Part shown: positions 22,601-32,056 of the stretch, piece after piece
Layout of the letters: the number at the start of each line of letters is the position of its first letter
Position numbering within the stretch: position 1 is the stretch's first letter
Notes under the pieces: generated by a model
What the model was told of the DNA's origin: nothing
Seen by the model: the letters and a program-made list of their open reading frames with translations, nothing else
The model's database searches: none
Made by a program: the position numbers and the translations under genes
Virus record (IMG/VR): IMGVR_UViG_3300036985_005960
Location: 1 to 64,000 of that record
Source of the DNA: a virus
Direction: 5' to 3' (one strand)
Length of the DNA stretch: 64,000 nucleotides

Positions 22601-24252
22601 GCACAGATAGTGGAGCTCAGGGTTCTAATCATAGAAGATCTAAACTAGGTATTGATAATGAAGGTAAAAAAATAGATTCAGAAAAAACACCATTAATAGA
22701 AACAAATCTTGAACATATACTTCATAGATTTATGTTAGAGAATTTAATGGATGTTGCATATCAATCTACATTTGCAGTTTATAATGCATTACAGGTAAAA
22801 TTATTACTTGAACAAGATGAACATTATAAACCAACAGCAGATCTTTCTGCAGCAGTAGATAGATATATTAAATTAATGATATTCGATGAATATGCAGATG
22901 ACGGAAAATTTGGAGAAGGATTAGATATGGCTAAAAATATAGCTACAAAAGCTGTTATGGGTTTAAGTATAAAACAGTTTTTAATGGAAACTGGACAAAA
23001 TACTTTAGGTTCTATGTCATTATCTATAAATGCTACAATAGCAAAGATGTTTGGTTCTACAGATGCTTTTGTAAAAAATCCAGCAAGCATAGCAACAGCT
23101 GCAGCTTTTACTACTTTTGATAGTACTCGTAATGATGAAAAGGCAAAAATTACTTTAGCAATTACAAAAGAATTTAAGCTATTTGATTCTGATACCGGAT
23201 CCGTAAAAAGTAAAGATTACCAGGCAACAAAAAAAGATGCTATTTTTCAAAGTAAATGGTTAATGTTTTTAAACTCTGTTCCGTATAGAAATGCTATAAC
23301 TCAATCTTTCTTCGTAAAAATGGCAGATGATGGCATTTTAGGAGCATACTCGCAAAAAGATGGACTTGCCATATACACCCCATCAAAAGACACTCGCTTC
23401 TCAGAGATTTTTGAAAAGGATGGCAGTTTAAAAAAATCAGTTTCTAGCGAAAAAGCTTTAGACCAAATGGCATATTATGAATCTTTAAGAAAAGATTTAA
23501 ATAATGAGTATGACGGTATAAAAGAAGATGGATTAATAAATAGACCATATAGTGCAAAAGAAATGGTAGTAATTAAAGATTACTTAATGAAAGCTTATGG
23601 TTCTATGGGTAAGAATGGTAAAATAGAATTACAAGAACACGCAGTTGGAAGAGCATTATTAATGTATAAGAGCTGGTTGCCAGCTAAAATTGGTAACTAC
23701 TGGTCCACCGGTGCATTTAAGGAATCAAAAGGAAGACGCGTAAGAGTAGAAAATCCTGATAATCCAAATGATTTTTATTATGAATTTCAAGCACAATGGG
23801 ATGAAGGAATTTTACAAACTTTAAACCATGTTTATATACAAGTAGTTGCAGCATACAAAGAAGAGAATGGTAATATCTTAAAGGGATTAAGTTCAAAAAG
23901 ATATAACATGCATCAGAAAGCTAATATGAGAAAATTAATTAGCGATCTTTTAGTATTAGCCGCAATGATTTTAGCTATACTAACAGCAAAAAATATGGGG
24001 GTATTCTCATCTAAACAAGGAAAATACTTTTTAAAGATAGCAAATAATTCAGTAGCAGATTTAAATATGTTATCCATTATGAATTCAACTATAACAAATA
24101 GTCCATTTGCTTTATACGGATTTGTTACTAGAACAATGAGTAGTTTAGTATCTGCAGTTCATTATGGTATAAATGAAGATTTTGATGAAGCTATTGCTGA
24201 AGGATCAAAAATTACTGGTGCTACAAATTTTTTATACAATGTTTCTAATTAA
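19690..24252 (+). CDS. 1,520-residue virion-block protein with PD-(D/E)XK nuclease domain
   Basis: Residues about 200-340 form a PD-(D/E)XK nuclease-like domain: Asp257 in QGIMDLVIHD, then Asp272 and Lys274 in VIDYKFK, followed by a helix with QLSGYKLLL as in RecB-like nucleases. The remaining 1,100 residues are unassigned. A hydrophobic segment at about 1416-1438 (LVLAAMILAILTAKNMGVF) could cross a membrane. It lies 3 bases after the 474-residue gene and is the last gene of the block, followed by a strong terminator. Large nuclease-bearing proteins next to the polymerase suggest an ejected protein acting on host or incoming DNA, but this is inference. The nuclease call rests on motif spacing by eye. 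Confidence 0.8.
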   Translation: MKTGCETVYLDEKNNRASVYYNNLHLGHNIAYSQYLTYMKGKANTIVQNKTVSLDTIYHQPKNEKLEGVRKMINDSQTDVMSDGKIHTIAEDIVYRMKAKELIMSSPASYDYTTSQANSIIIDDIKIQINAKAIDDAKKFYLSEPEALKASIDTVKYNWSFHTDAGINIDKYVTSFLESYNKALLQSAEEPSLKHLLDELDLSKIATDKAKETMRENVLTVFKALKSFVDSRGLKNYEFIPQFRISNEQLQMQGIMDLVIHDRDNNRAIVIDYKFKEKGKEFLFNSNALGKMTGPFKTLFNNKKTQAELQLSGYKLLLEKAGLPTNNIDIYVLPLIGKPIKENGKITGYESIDPPKFEPLTYQRSLIGKYLKAKRKIDIDETIVEENGKHNSTKELLLDLTNGKIQPITYDMDHDIDYILRNGVIVDATTGKEYFRNTFTEKKEFFTSDDIDDRKVQLKEYLKNKAEDKDKLANNLISFFYEKEWPGDANNKFTKAKTLQAKQILEGLDSKDFTLQQIKNLYGFENYDPNILVAINSKTGEARLINASNEINKVIRFGDKRTSIFGKYMEDNTIASIYKLTGLESNSNNFKLIELAITALKLKQRNYISTVESLFVGTINGNANQNVPSVSSMSDIIPQLKIINDISGDNLNSEFKEILSDSSLDSGSNKIDCLKEFIKQISISSSYIPLKSSDFKDKIKASYDLYLNEEINKHEFLARLNEAQKIMYASLKPTIVANNPLLLAKNKEYSLLCDAILSVAEFSIDPGALTRKRQMKDSFNLYGNHDNPVMQQVYVMDQTAQQEVTRRFEHFYAEHNKLVKALKEDYNKRNPNKSTSITSVDQHEIFADLYVQNPNVEAKDFNNAYKLKSSTDPTLTKAQKDYINFFNEKIKSGFALSLSSEQIEKFDENWELGTVPIISASSENRMSRAVNAGEKFKVWGNTLKYQGVKQAKDVVNSLFYEIDSKFATQLSTDSGAQGSNHRRSKLGIDNEGKKIDSEKTPLIETNLEHILHRFMLENLMDVAYQSTFAVYNALQVKLLLEQDEHYKPTADLSAAVDRYIKLMIFDEYADDGKFGEGLDMAKNIATKAVMGLSIKQFLMETGQNTLGSMSLSINATIAKMFGSTDAFVKNPASIATAAAFTTFDSTRNDEKAKITLAITKEFKLFDSDTGSVKSKDYQATKKDAIFQSKWLMFLNSVPYRNAITQSFFVKMADDGILGAYSQKDGLAIYTPSKDTRFSEIFEKDGSLKKSVSSEKALDQMAYYESLRKDLNNEYDGIKEDGLINRPYSAKEMVVIKDYLMKAYGSMGKNGKIELQEHAVGRALLMYKSWLPAKIGNYWSTGAFKESKGRRVRVENPDNPNDFYYEFQAQWDEGILQTLNHVYIQVVAAYKEENGNILKGLSSKRYNMHQKANMRKLISDLLVLAAMILAILTAKNMGVFSSKQGKYFLKIANNSVADLNMLSIMNSTITNSPFALYGFVTRTMSSLVSAVHYGINEDFDEAIAEGSKITGATNFLYNVSN

Positions 24253-24264
24253 TAAATTATAAAC

Positions 24265-24315
24265 AAAAAAAAAAAAATCCCCTATAACCGTATGGCTATA
24301 GGGGATTAAATTTTT
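24265..24315. terminator. Bidirectional hairpin terminator between convergent blocks
   Basis: An 11-bp perfect stem, AATCCCCTATA (24276-24286) with TATAGGGGATT (24297-24307), encloses a 10-base loop that can add two G-C pairs. An A-tract on the left (about 24265-24277) gives a U-run to leftward transcripts, and TTAAATTTTTAT on the right gives one to rightward transcripts. It lies exactly between the 1,520-residue gene and the convergent gene at 24322. Confidence 0.9.
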
Positions 24316-24321
24316 ATATAA

Positions 24322-24912
24322 TTACGGTATATAAAGGTTTGTTGGATTATTTTTATGTATTTCAATTTCAGGATATTTACTTGTGAAATCTCTTAAATCA
24401 AAACCTTTCGTTATTAAATGATATCCACTTTTAGAAGGTATTAATCCTAATGTTTTATCCCCTCCAGGGAAAATGCCACTGATAAATTCATTGACACCAT
24501 TAACATAATTCATATCAGGTGTATCAATATCTAGTAACCATATCTTATCACCTCCATTATGTACACCGCAAGATGTATTCCATGCTCTTTTAACCATTTT
24601 AAAGTCTTTGTTGTGCATAACTTCAGCAACTTTCTTTAATGTGTTAAATGCAGTCTTTTCATAACTTCTTTTATTTAAGTTCAATCCGACTCTAGCATTA
24701 AAATGATTAGCAAAAAATATCATTTCATCTTTTAGCTCATCCAAATGATCTATAGAATCTATATAATAAGCTTTCACGAGTCTGCTACTATTGCTACTAC
24801 CATTAACTCTTCCAGGATTATCTTTCTTTCTTTGCAAAATTTGAATAAAATAAAAATCATCTTCTGATTCAAATTTTAGCATTGGTTTTATTATTTCAAA
24901 ATTGTCTATCAT
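24322..24912 (-). CDS. Unknown protein with primase-like DxD and SxSGYH motifs
   Basis: This 196-residue protein has no confident family. Two motifs stand out in the right order for an archaeo-eukaryotic primase (AEP) fold: WLLDIDTPD at about residues 124-132, resembling the metal-binding hhDhD motif, and LIPSKSGYHLITKG at about 157-170, resembling the SxH motif. No third catalytic Asp is obvious. It overlaps the start side of the CCA-adding enzyme stop by 4 bases and is the last gene before the terminator. A role in nucleic-acid end repair or priming is possible; the fold assignment is a hypothesis. Confidence 0.8.
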   Translation of the reverse strand: MIDNFEIIKPMLKFESEDDFYFIQILQRKKDNPGRVNGSSNSSRLVKAYYIDSIDHLDELKDEMIFFANHFNARVGLNLNKRSYEKTAFNTLKKVAEVMHNKDFKMVKRAWNTSCGVHNGGDKIWLLDIDTPDMNYVNGVNEFISGIFPGGDKTLGLIPSKSGYHLITKGFDLRDFTSKYPEIEIHKNNPTNLYIP

Positions 24913-25955
24913 AGCTTTTTACTTTTGTTATCATATTCTCTTAGTTCGCAATCATCATTAAGATGATTTTTTACTATATCAACTATATATTCTCTTCTTT
25001 CATTTGAAAACTTTAAATGTCTAGATAATTTTTCAACCATATCCGCACCTAATATCTCATGGTTTATATAATTGCTATTTCCATTTTTGTTTTCTGTTCT
25101 AACAAATGGTTTAGCAATGTCATGCAAAAGAGCTGCCCATCTTAAATCTAATTTATTAGGTGTTGCTACTACAACATTTATAGTATGTTGGTGTAATTTA
25201 AAATCATGATACTTTGAGTTTTGGTCGTAATTGTGTTGCAATTGAAGCTCCGGAATAATATATCTAAATACTCCATATTCCCATAAAAAATGAAGACCAC
25301 TTTCTAAATTAGAATCATTAAGTAGCAATATCTTATTAACCTCGTCTACCCAGCGTTCTTTAGATATTTCAAGTAACTTATTAGCCATTTTAGTTAATCT
25401 ATCAGCAGTTTTATCCTCAATTGATAGAGAATATTTACTTGCAATTCGTATAGCTCTTAATATTCTTAATGGGTCTTCTTTAAATCTTATTTTAGAATCT
25501 CCAACAGCTCTTAATATTTTAGCATTAATATCTGCTAATCCATTAAACGGATCAATTAATCTATAAGTATCACATCTAATTGCCATTGCATTGATTGTAA
25601 AATCTCTTCTAGATAAATCCTCTGAAATAGATGTAACAAATTCAACATTAGGTTGCCTGCTTCCATTATTATAGCTTTCAGTTCTAAATGTGGTAATTTC
25701 TATCATTTCGTCACCAACTTTAAAACCAATTGTTCCGTGTCTTTCTCCAATTAAATACGTTCGGTGTTTTCCTTTTAATTGTTCTTTTACTTCTTCAGTT
25801 GTTAATTCAGAGCAATAATCATAATCTTTAGGTTCAATACCTATAATAATATCTCTAACAGCTCCTCCTACTAAATAAATTGGTTTATTAAATAAACTTT
25901 GAACATAGGCAAGAGATTGCGTTTGTTTTTCAGATAATAATTTTCTTGTGTTCAT
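24909..25955 (-). CDS. cca: CCA-adding/poly(A) polymerase-type tRNA nucleotidyltransferase with HD domain
   Basis: Class II tRNA nucleotidyltransferases add or repair the 3' CCA end of tRNA. The protein shows the family order: LVGGAVRDIIIG near the N-terminus, the catalytic DYDY of EPKDYDY, RRDFTINAMA, then the RNA-binding neck (LRILRAIR), and a C-terminal HD-type domain with LLHDIAKP. I start at the ATG at 25955 (348 residues): it gives the usual short lead before the GGxVRD motif, and the frame upstream offers only a TTG. It lies near rtcB, which suggests a joint role in tRNA repair. Whether it adds CCA or A cannot be read from sequence by eye. Confidence 0.9.
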   Translation of the reverse strand: MNTRKLLSEKQTQSLAYVQSLFNKPIYLVGGAVRDIIIGIEPKDYDYCSELTTEEVKEQLKGKHRTYLIGERHGTIGFKVGDEMIEITTFRTESYNNGSRQPNVEFVTSISEDLSRRDFTINAMAIRCDTYRLIDPFNGLADINAKILRAVGDSKIRFKEDPLRILRAIRIASKYSLSIEDKTADRLTKMANKLLEISKERWVDEVNKILLLNDSNLESGLHFLWEYGVFRYIIPELQLQHNYDQNSKYHDFKLHQHTINVVVATPNKLDLRWAALLHDIAKPFVRTENKNGNSNYINHEILGADMVEKLSRHLKFSNERREYIVDIVKNHLNDDCELREYDNKSKKL

Positions 25956-25979
25956 AAAGTTTTTATTTAAATTAAACAA

Positions 25980-26007
25980 GCATAGAGATTTTTGAATATC
26001 CCTATGC
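25980..26007 (-). terminator. Hairpin terminator after the 128-residue gene
   Basis: On the - strand GCATAGGGAT pairs with ATCTCTATGC (10 bp, one G-U pair) around an 8-base loop and is followed by TTGTTTAATTT. It sits just after the stop of the gene at 26018 and 25 bases before the start of the CCA-adding enzyme, so it may limit read-through into the last two genes. Confidence 0.65.
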
Positions 26008-26017
26008 CTGTATATAA

Positions 26018-26404
26018 TTACATTTTTACTAGTTGTCTACTAACAACTTTATCGCCATCTTTAGTTTCTACAATTTTAACTCCGGGTACAAAAGTGATAG
26101 CCTCTGCTAATGCACAAGTTTTCACTATTTCTTGTTCATTCCAATCTTTCCAAATTAATGAACCATCTTCTTTCTTTTCTTTAATTTCAGGAATTCTCAT
26201 TGATGTATCATTAAATTGTTGAGTAGTCACTTGTACTACACAACCTACACCGGTGATTTCCATAGCTTTTGTAGACTTCATCCAACCTTCTTCTTTTGAA
26301 GATGCTTTGCTAATCAATTTAAAAGTATCACCGTCACCCCAAAAGATTATATCTTTAACATTTTCTTTTGCTTTACTTGCGTCTGTATTATGTAATGTTT
26401 TCAT
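26018..26404 (-). CDS. Unknown 128-residue phage protein
   Basis: Not assigned to a function. The protein has mixed alpha/beta character with a conserved-looking core (KASSKEEGWMKSTKAMEI, then GCVVQVTTQQ, and AEAITFVPGVKI). I have the impression that similar sequences occur in other Bacteroidota phages, but cannot name a family. It starts 10 bases after the rtcB stop, so it is probably cotranscribed with rtcB, and a hairpin terminator follows its stop. Confidence 0.75.
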   Translation of the reverse strand: MKTLHNTDASKAKENVKDIIFWGDGDTFKLISKASSKEEGWMKSTKAMEITGVGCVVQVTTQQFNDTSMRIPEIKEKKEDGSLIWKDWNEQEIVKTCALAEAITFVPGVKIVETKDGDKVVSRQLVKM

Positions 26405-26414
26405 ATTATTTATT

Positions 26415-29244
<2,830 letters not shown>

Positions 29245-29269
29245 ATTTTTATATTATAGTTATTTTTAT

Positions 29270-29875
29270 TTATGCGAATATTAATGATGATTTATTTTTA
29301 AATTTGCCATTTAGCCATGTGGCAAGATTCTTTTCGTTATAATTAAAAGCTAAAGCGGCTTCTCTGATAGAATTGAAAAATATGCCAGTATTATTACATA
29401 ATACTATTTTAGATAAATTACAATTTAAACTCATCTTTAATTTATGTTCTTTAGTCGCTTTTCTACCTAAATTATATTTATTACCAATATTAGCTAGAAG
29501 AGCTCTTTCTTTCATTAGTTTAGATATACCTCTTTCTCTAGCAATTTTACTAAGTTTTATTTTTGTTTCCTTAGAAGCTTTCGTGCCTAATGAACTACCA
29601 GCAATTTTATTTGTATTGTAAACAGGTTTTAATAAATCCATCCAATATTGCTCTCTATTAATTAGATTGGCAATATCTTCAACAATTTCTAATATTTCAT
29701 ATATAAAACAATTCTTACCATGTTTGGTATAAGAAGATTGTAAATGTTTACAATGGTGCTTATTGAATTTCAATTCATTTTGATGAGCAAACCACCGTTT
29801 ATTAAAATTTACAGCACTTCCAATATAAAACTTACTATTAATTGTATTAGTGATTTTATAGATACCAGATTTCAT
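29270..29875 (-). CDS. GIY-YIG homing endonuclease with NUMOD modules
   Basis: A 201-residue free-standing homing endonuclease. The N-terminal GIY-YIG nuclease domain is clear: GIYKITNTI, FYIGSA, the Arg in FNKRWFAH, and the Glu in NREQYWMD. It is followed by NUMOD3-like DNA-binding repeats (KASKETKIKLSK, KATKEHKLKMS) and a C-terminal NUMOD1-like helix-turn-helix (FNSIREAALAFNYNEKNLATWL). It follows a terminator and is inserted between unrelated genes, as expected for a selfish element. I saw no intron features around it. Confidence 0.93.
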   Translation of the reverse strand: MKSGIYKITNTINSKFYIGSAVNFNKRWFAHQNELKFNKHHCKHLQSSYTKHGKNCFIYEILEIVEDIANLINREQYWMDLLKPVYNTNKIAGSSLGTKASKETKIKLSKIARERGISKLMKERALLANIGNKYNLGRKATKEHKLKMSLNCNLSKIVLCNNTGIFFNSIREAALAFNYNEKNLATWLNGKFKNKSSLIFA

Positions 29876-29886
29876 ATCATAAAAAT

Positions 29887-29903
29887 CCCCTCACTAGGAG
29901 GGG
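29887..29903 (-). terminator. Hairpin terminator after the Hc1-like gene
   Basis: CCCCTC (29887-29892) and GAGGGG (29898-29903) form a 6-bp G-C-rich stem around a 5-base loop; on the - strand it is followed by ATTTTTAT. It lies between the Hc1-like gene and the homing endonuclease start. Confidence 0.8.
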
Positions 29904-29909
29904 ACTAAT

Positions 29910-30203
29910 TTATTTTTTAGAGACCTTGGCTCTCGGTGTCAACTTTCTTATCTCAAGAAAATGTTTAGAAATCGCTGTTGTATTAAGACGGAATCGTCTA
30001 CCTGCAGCTTTATTTCCTTTGTTAGCTTTGTCAGCATCTAATTTGATACTTGTCAAGGCAATTTCTAGGTTGTCCATGTCAATAACTTTTGTATCGATCA
30101 TTTTACCATCAATCTCTTCTTTTGTTGATTTAATCAGAGACAATTCAGCAACATCGACATATTTTTCGACTACTACCGTTTCTTCTTTTACTTTTGTTTT
30201 CAT
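29910..30203 (-). CDS. Histone H1-like (Hc1-type) small basic DNA-binding protein
   Basis: This 97-residue protein has an acidic N-terminal half and a strongly basic C-terminal half. The C-terminal part (DKANKGNKAAGRRFR, then ISKHFLEIRKL) matches the pattern of the short Hc1-like histone H1 proteins common in Bacteroidota, which have a GNKAAGxRxR core followed by a helix. Such proteins bind DNA and may compact or mark the nucleoid. It has its own 68-base upstream gap and a hairpin terminator, so it may be separately transcribed. Family membership is by pattern recognition only. Confidence 0.8.
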   Translation of the reverse strand: MKTKVKEETVVVEKYVDVAELSLIKSTKEEIDGKMIDTKVIDMDNLEIALTSIKLDADKANKGNKAAGRRFRLNTTAISKHFLEIRKLTPRAKVSKK

Positions 30204-30271
30204 ATTTCTTATTTTTTAAGATTATGAAAGAATATTAGTAAAAATATTTTATAATAAGAGGGGCTTGAGCT

Positions 30272-30706
30272 TTAAAATTTAGTACAAATTATATCTAAAA
30301 GCATACCAACTTTTTGATCATCAGTTTTATATTCGGTACCTTCTTTGATTTTATCTCTAAAGATATTTAGAATTACTTCTTTATCAGGTTTAGGAACAAA
30401 TATATCTACAACTTCTTTTGTATAGGTAGGTATATTCATTAACTTAAGATCTGAATCATTCAGTCTTATCGGACAATTTTGTCCATCCAATGTACAAATT
30501 GCCACCGGCCAGGTTAGATTTTCAAATCCGCATACTACAATATTCATTCCTTGTAATATTAATTTTTGACCTATTTTCAAGCCAGTAATTTCTTTAAAAT
30601 GATCAATTGCTAAAGAGTCTCTAAGCTCAATTAATTCCTTTTCTTGCTTCTTAAAGACTAGTAAAGCTCTCTCAACATTTTGTAATTTTGTTTTTGTATT
30701 CTCCAT
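30272..30706 (-). CDS. Unknown 144-residue protein
   Basis: An N-terminal coiled-coil-like helix (NVERALLVFKKQEKELIELRDSL) is followed by a compact beta-rich segment (KIGQKLILQGMNIVVCGF; WPVAICTLDGQNCPIRL) that resembles the small beta-barrel modules common in phage accessory proteins. It abuts the upstream gene (start one base before that gene's stop codon region). A 68-base AT-rich gap follows. Function unknown. Confidence 0.75.
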   Translation of the reverse strand: MENTKTKLQNVERALLVFKKQEKELIELRDSLAIDHFKEITGLKIGQKLILQGMNIVVCGFENLTWPVAICTLDGQNCPIRLNDSDLKLMNIPTYTKEVVDIFVPKPDKEVILNIFRDKIKEGTEYKTDDQKVGMLLDIICTKF

Positions 30707-31075
30707 TTAGTTTACCATTATATTTTCTTCATCTATATTTTTTCTATGAATTTCTTTTTCCGCTTGTATGTCATAGAATCTATATCCTCTTCTAAAGAAG
30801 AAATCTGTTTTCATAATACATACTGCTTTGTCTTCTTTACTTGCAACCCAACATATCGCTAATACTTTTCCATCAAAATATATACAATCAAAATTGCATA
30901 ATAAATTCATTGGAAAATTGTTTAATTCAAAGTTGCTATTAACAAATTCAACTAATTTAGGATATTCTTTATTAAAGAATTCTAAATTTTGATTTATCAT
31001 TTGATGTATTTGAAAGGGATTAACAAACATCATTAATACGTTTGCTTTATCAATACTTAATACTAGTTCTTCCAT
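30707..31075 (-). CDS. Unknown 122-residue protein
   Basis: No family recognised. It has an N-terminal helical part (NVLMMFVNPFQIHQMINQNL) and a central beta hairpin (CNFDCIYFDGKVLAICWVA), with an acidic C-terminus. It starts one base after the gene upstream ends and runs directly into the next start, so it lies in a tight run of small genes. Confidence 0.7.
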   Translation of the reverse strand: MEELVLSIDKANVLMMFVNPFQIHQMINQNLEFFNKEYPKLVEFVNSNFELNNFPMNLLCNFDCIYFDGKVLAICWVASKEDKAVCIMKTDFFFRRGYRFYDIQAEKEIHRKNIDEENIMVN

Positions 31076-31076
31076 G

Positions 31077-31286
31077 TTAAAAGATTTTTATTATTTTGGA
31101 TTCATATTTACCAGTATATTCAACTAATAAATACTGTGTTTCCGGATTTGTTATTTTTAAATAAGATATTCTACCAACAGCAAATTTTTCATTTGAGTAG
31201 AAATGTGGATCTAATCCTGCTTTACCAGAACCAACTTTTTTTAAAGTACCACGCGAATACTTATAAATTCTTATATCTCTTTCCAT
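31077..31286 (-). CDS. Unknown 69-residue basic protein
   Basis: A small Lys/Tyr-rich protein, probably an all-beta fold (RDIRIYKYSRGTLKKVGSG; QYLLVEYTGKYES). Its ATG shares a base with the stop of the gene upstream, which supports it as a real gene in the overlapping array. Function unknown. Confidence 0.65.
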   Translation of the reverse strand: MERDIRIYKYSRGTLKKVGSGKAGLDPHFYSNEKFAVGRISYLKITNPETQYLLVEYTGKYESKIIKIF

Positions 31287-31540
31287 TATGATAAATTTTC
31301 TTCTTTAGCCTCTTTAATCTTAGTTAGTACTGTTAAGACTTCATCAAACATTTCATCTGATGGTATAGTAAATCTAACTTCTTTACAACCTCTTTCACGA
31401 ACTATATTGCCTTCATTGGTTTGTTTATATTTAGGCTCATCAAGAATAAGTACAATTTCATGTACTCTATTATACTCTTCAGAGCTAGATTCTTTTTTGG
31501 TATAGTAAATATTTTTTCTTATTTCTAGTAATTGATTCAT
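31286..31540 (-). CDS. Unknown 84-residue protein
   Basis: A small charged alpha/beta protein (EVRFTIPSDEMFDEVLTVLTKI near the C-terminus). It overlaps the next gene by one base and follows the upstream stop by 12 bases. No known domain seen. Confidence 0.65.
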   Translation of the reverse strand: MNQLLEIRKNIYYTKKESSSEEYNRVHEIVLILDEPKYKQTNEGNIVRERGCKEVRFTIPSDEMFDEVLTVLTKIKEAKEENLS

Positions 31541-31552
31541 ATATTCTAAGTA

Positions 31553-31771
31553 TTAGCAACGTAATAATGTACTATTTGAGGTATCAGTTAAAGCATGAAT
31601 ATTATTTAATGCTTCTTGATGACCTGCATCCCCCATCGAAGGATCAATTTCATGTTTAAAAACAAGATTCAAGTGTTTTTTAATTGTTTCTGTTTGTTCT
31701 TTGGTTATTGTTTCAGCTTTGCTTACTTCAAGAAACCCTTGTAGCCAAAAGGCAAAATCTCTACTTGTCAT
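31553..31771 (-). CDS. Small phage protein of the FAFWLQGFLE type
   Basis: A 72-residue helical protein with the N-terminal motif SRDFAFWLQGFLE, which I recognise as recurring in many unrelated phage proteomes without a known function. The C-terminal half has HEALxN-like helix content (GHQEALNNIHAL). It overlaps the Cys-rich gene upstream by 11 bases. Similar proteins are often encoded near DNA-metabolism genes; no biochemical role is claimed. Confidence 0.75.
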   Translation of the reverse strand: MTSRDFAFWLQGFLEVSKAETITKEQTETIKKHLNLVFKHEIDPSMGDAGHQEALNNIHALTDTSNSTLLRC

Positions 31772-32012
31772 ATTTTATAATTTTTATTTTAGAAATATCT
31801 TTTCTATAACGAGTTTTTGATATCTCTAGATTTTTTATTTTTTCAATCTTCATTAAATTGCTACCATTATCCATGAAATATTCACAATAATCATATTCAT
31901 CTTGAACAAAATTGCAATAAGATTGTTGTACTTTAGTTGGGATTGCAGTAAATCTAAAGCAACTTTTTCTTAATGTACAATTTTTATTCTCACACATTGT
32001 TATATCTGGCAT
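31761..32012 (-). CDS. Small Cys-rich phage protein, probably zinc-binding
   Basis: An 83-residue protein with an N-terminal cysteine cluster: CENKNCTLRKSCFRF, then SYCNF and YDYCEYF. The MPDITMC...C..C start is a pattern I know from small hypothetical proteins in phages and Bacteroidota mobile elements. The five to six Cys suggest a zinc-binding fold. It starts after the hairpin terminator at 32031 and overlaps the next gene. Confidence 0.75.
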   Translation of the reverse strand: MPDITMCENKNCTLRKSCFRFTAIPTKVQQSYCNFVQDEYDYCEYFMDNGSNLMKIEKIKNLEISKTRYRKDISKIKIIKYDK

Positions 32013-32030
32013 AATAAAAAGTTTAAAATA

Positions 32031-32047
32031 GGGGATTTTTAGTCCCC
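32031..32047 (-). terminator. Hairpin terminator after the HTH-vWA gene
   Basis: GGGGA (32031-32035) and TCCCC (32043-32047) form a short G-C stem around a 7-base loop; on the - strand a further outer G and the tail TATTTT follow. It lies 9 bases past the stop of the gene at 32057. Confidence 0.7.
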
Positions 32048-32056
32048 CATTTATTA

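Noticed and set aside
25956-25979. A longer CCA-adding enzyme starting at TTG (25979).
   Set aside because: The ATG at 25955 gives the normal lead before GGAVRD, and the extra region lies against the terminator stem.
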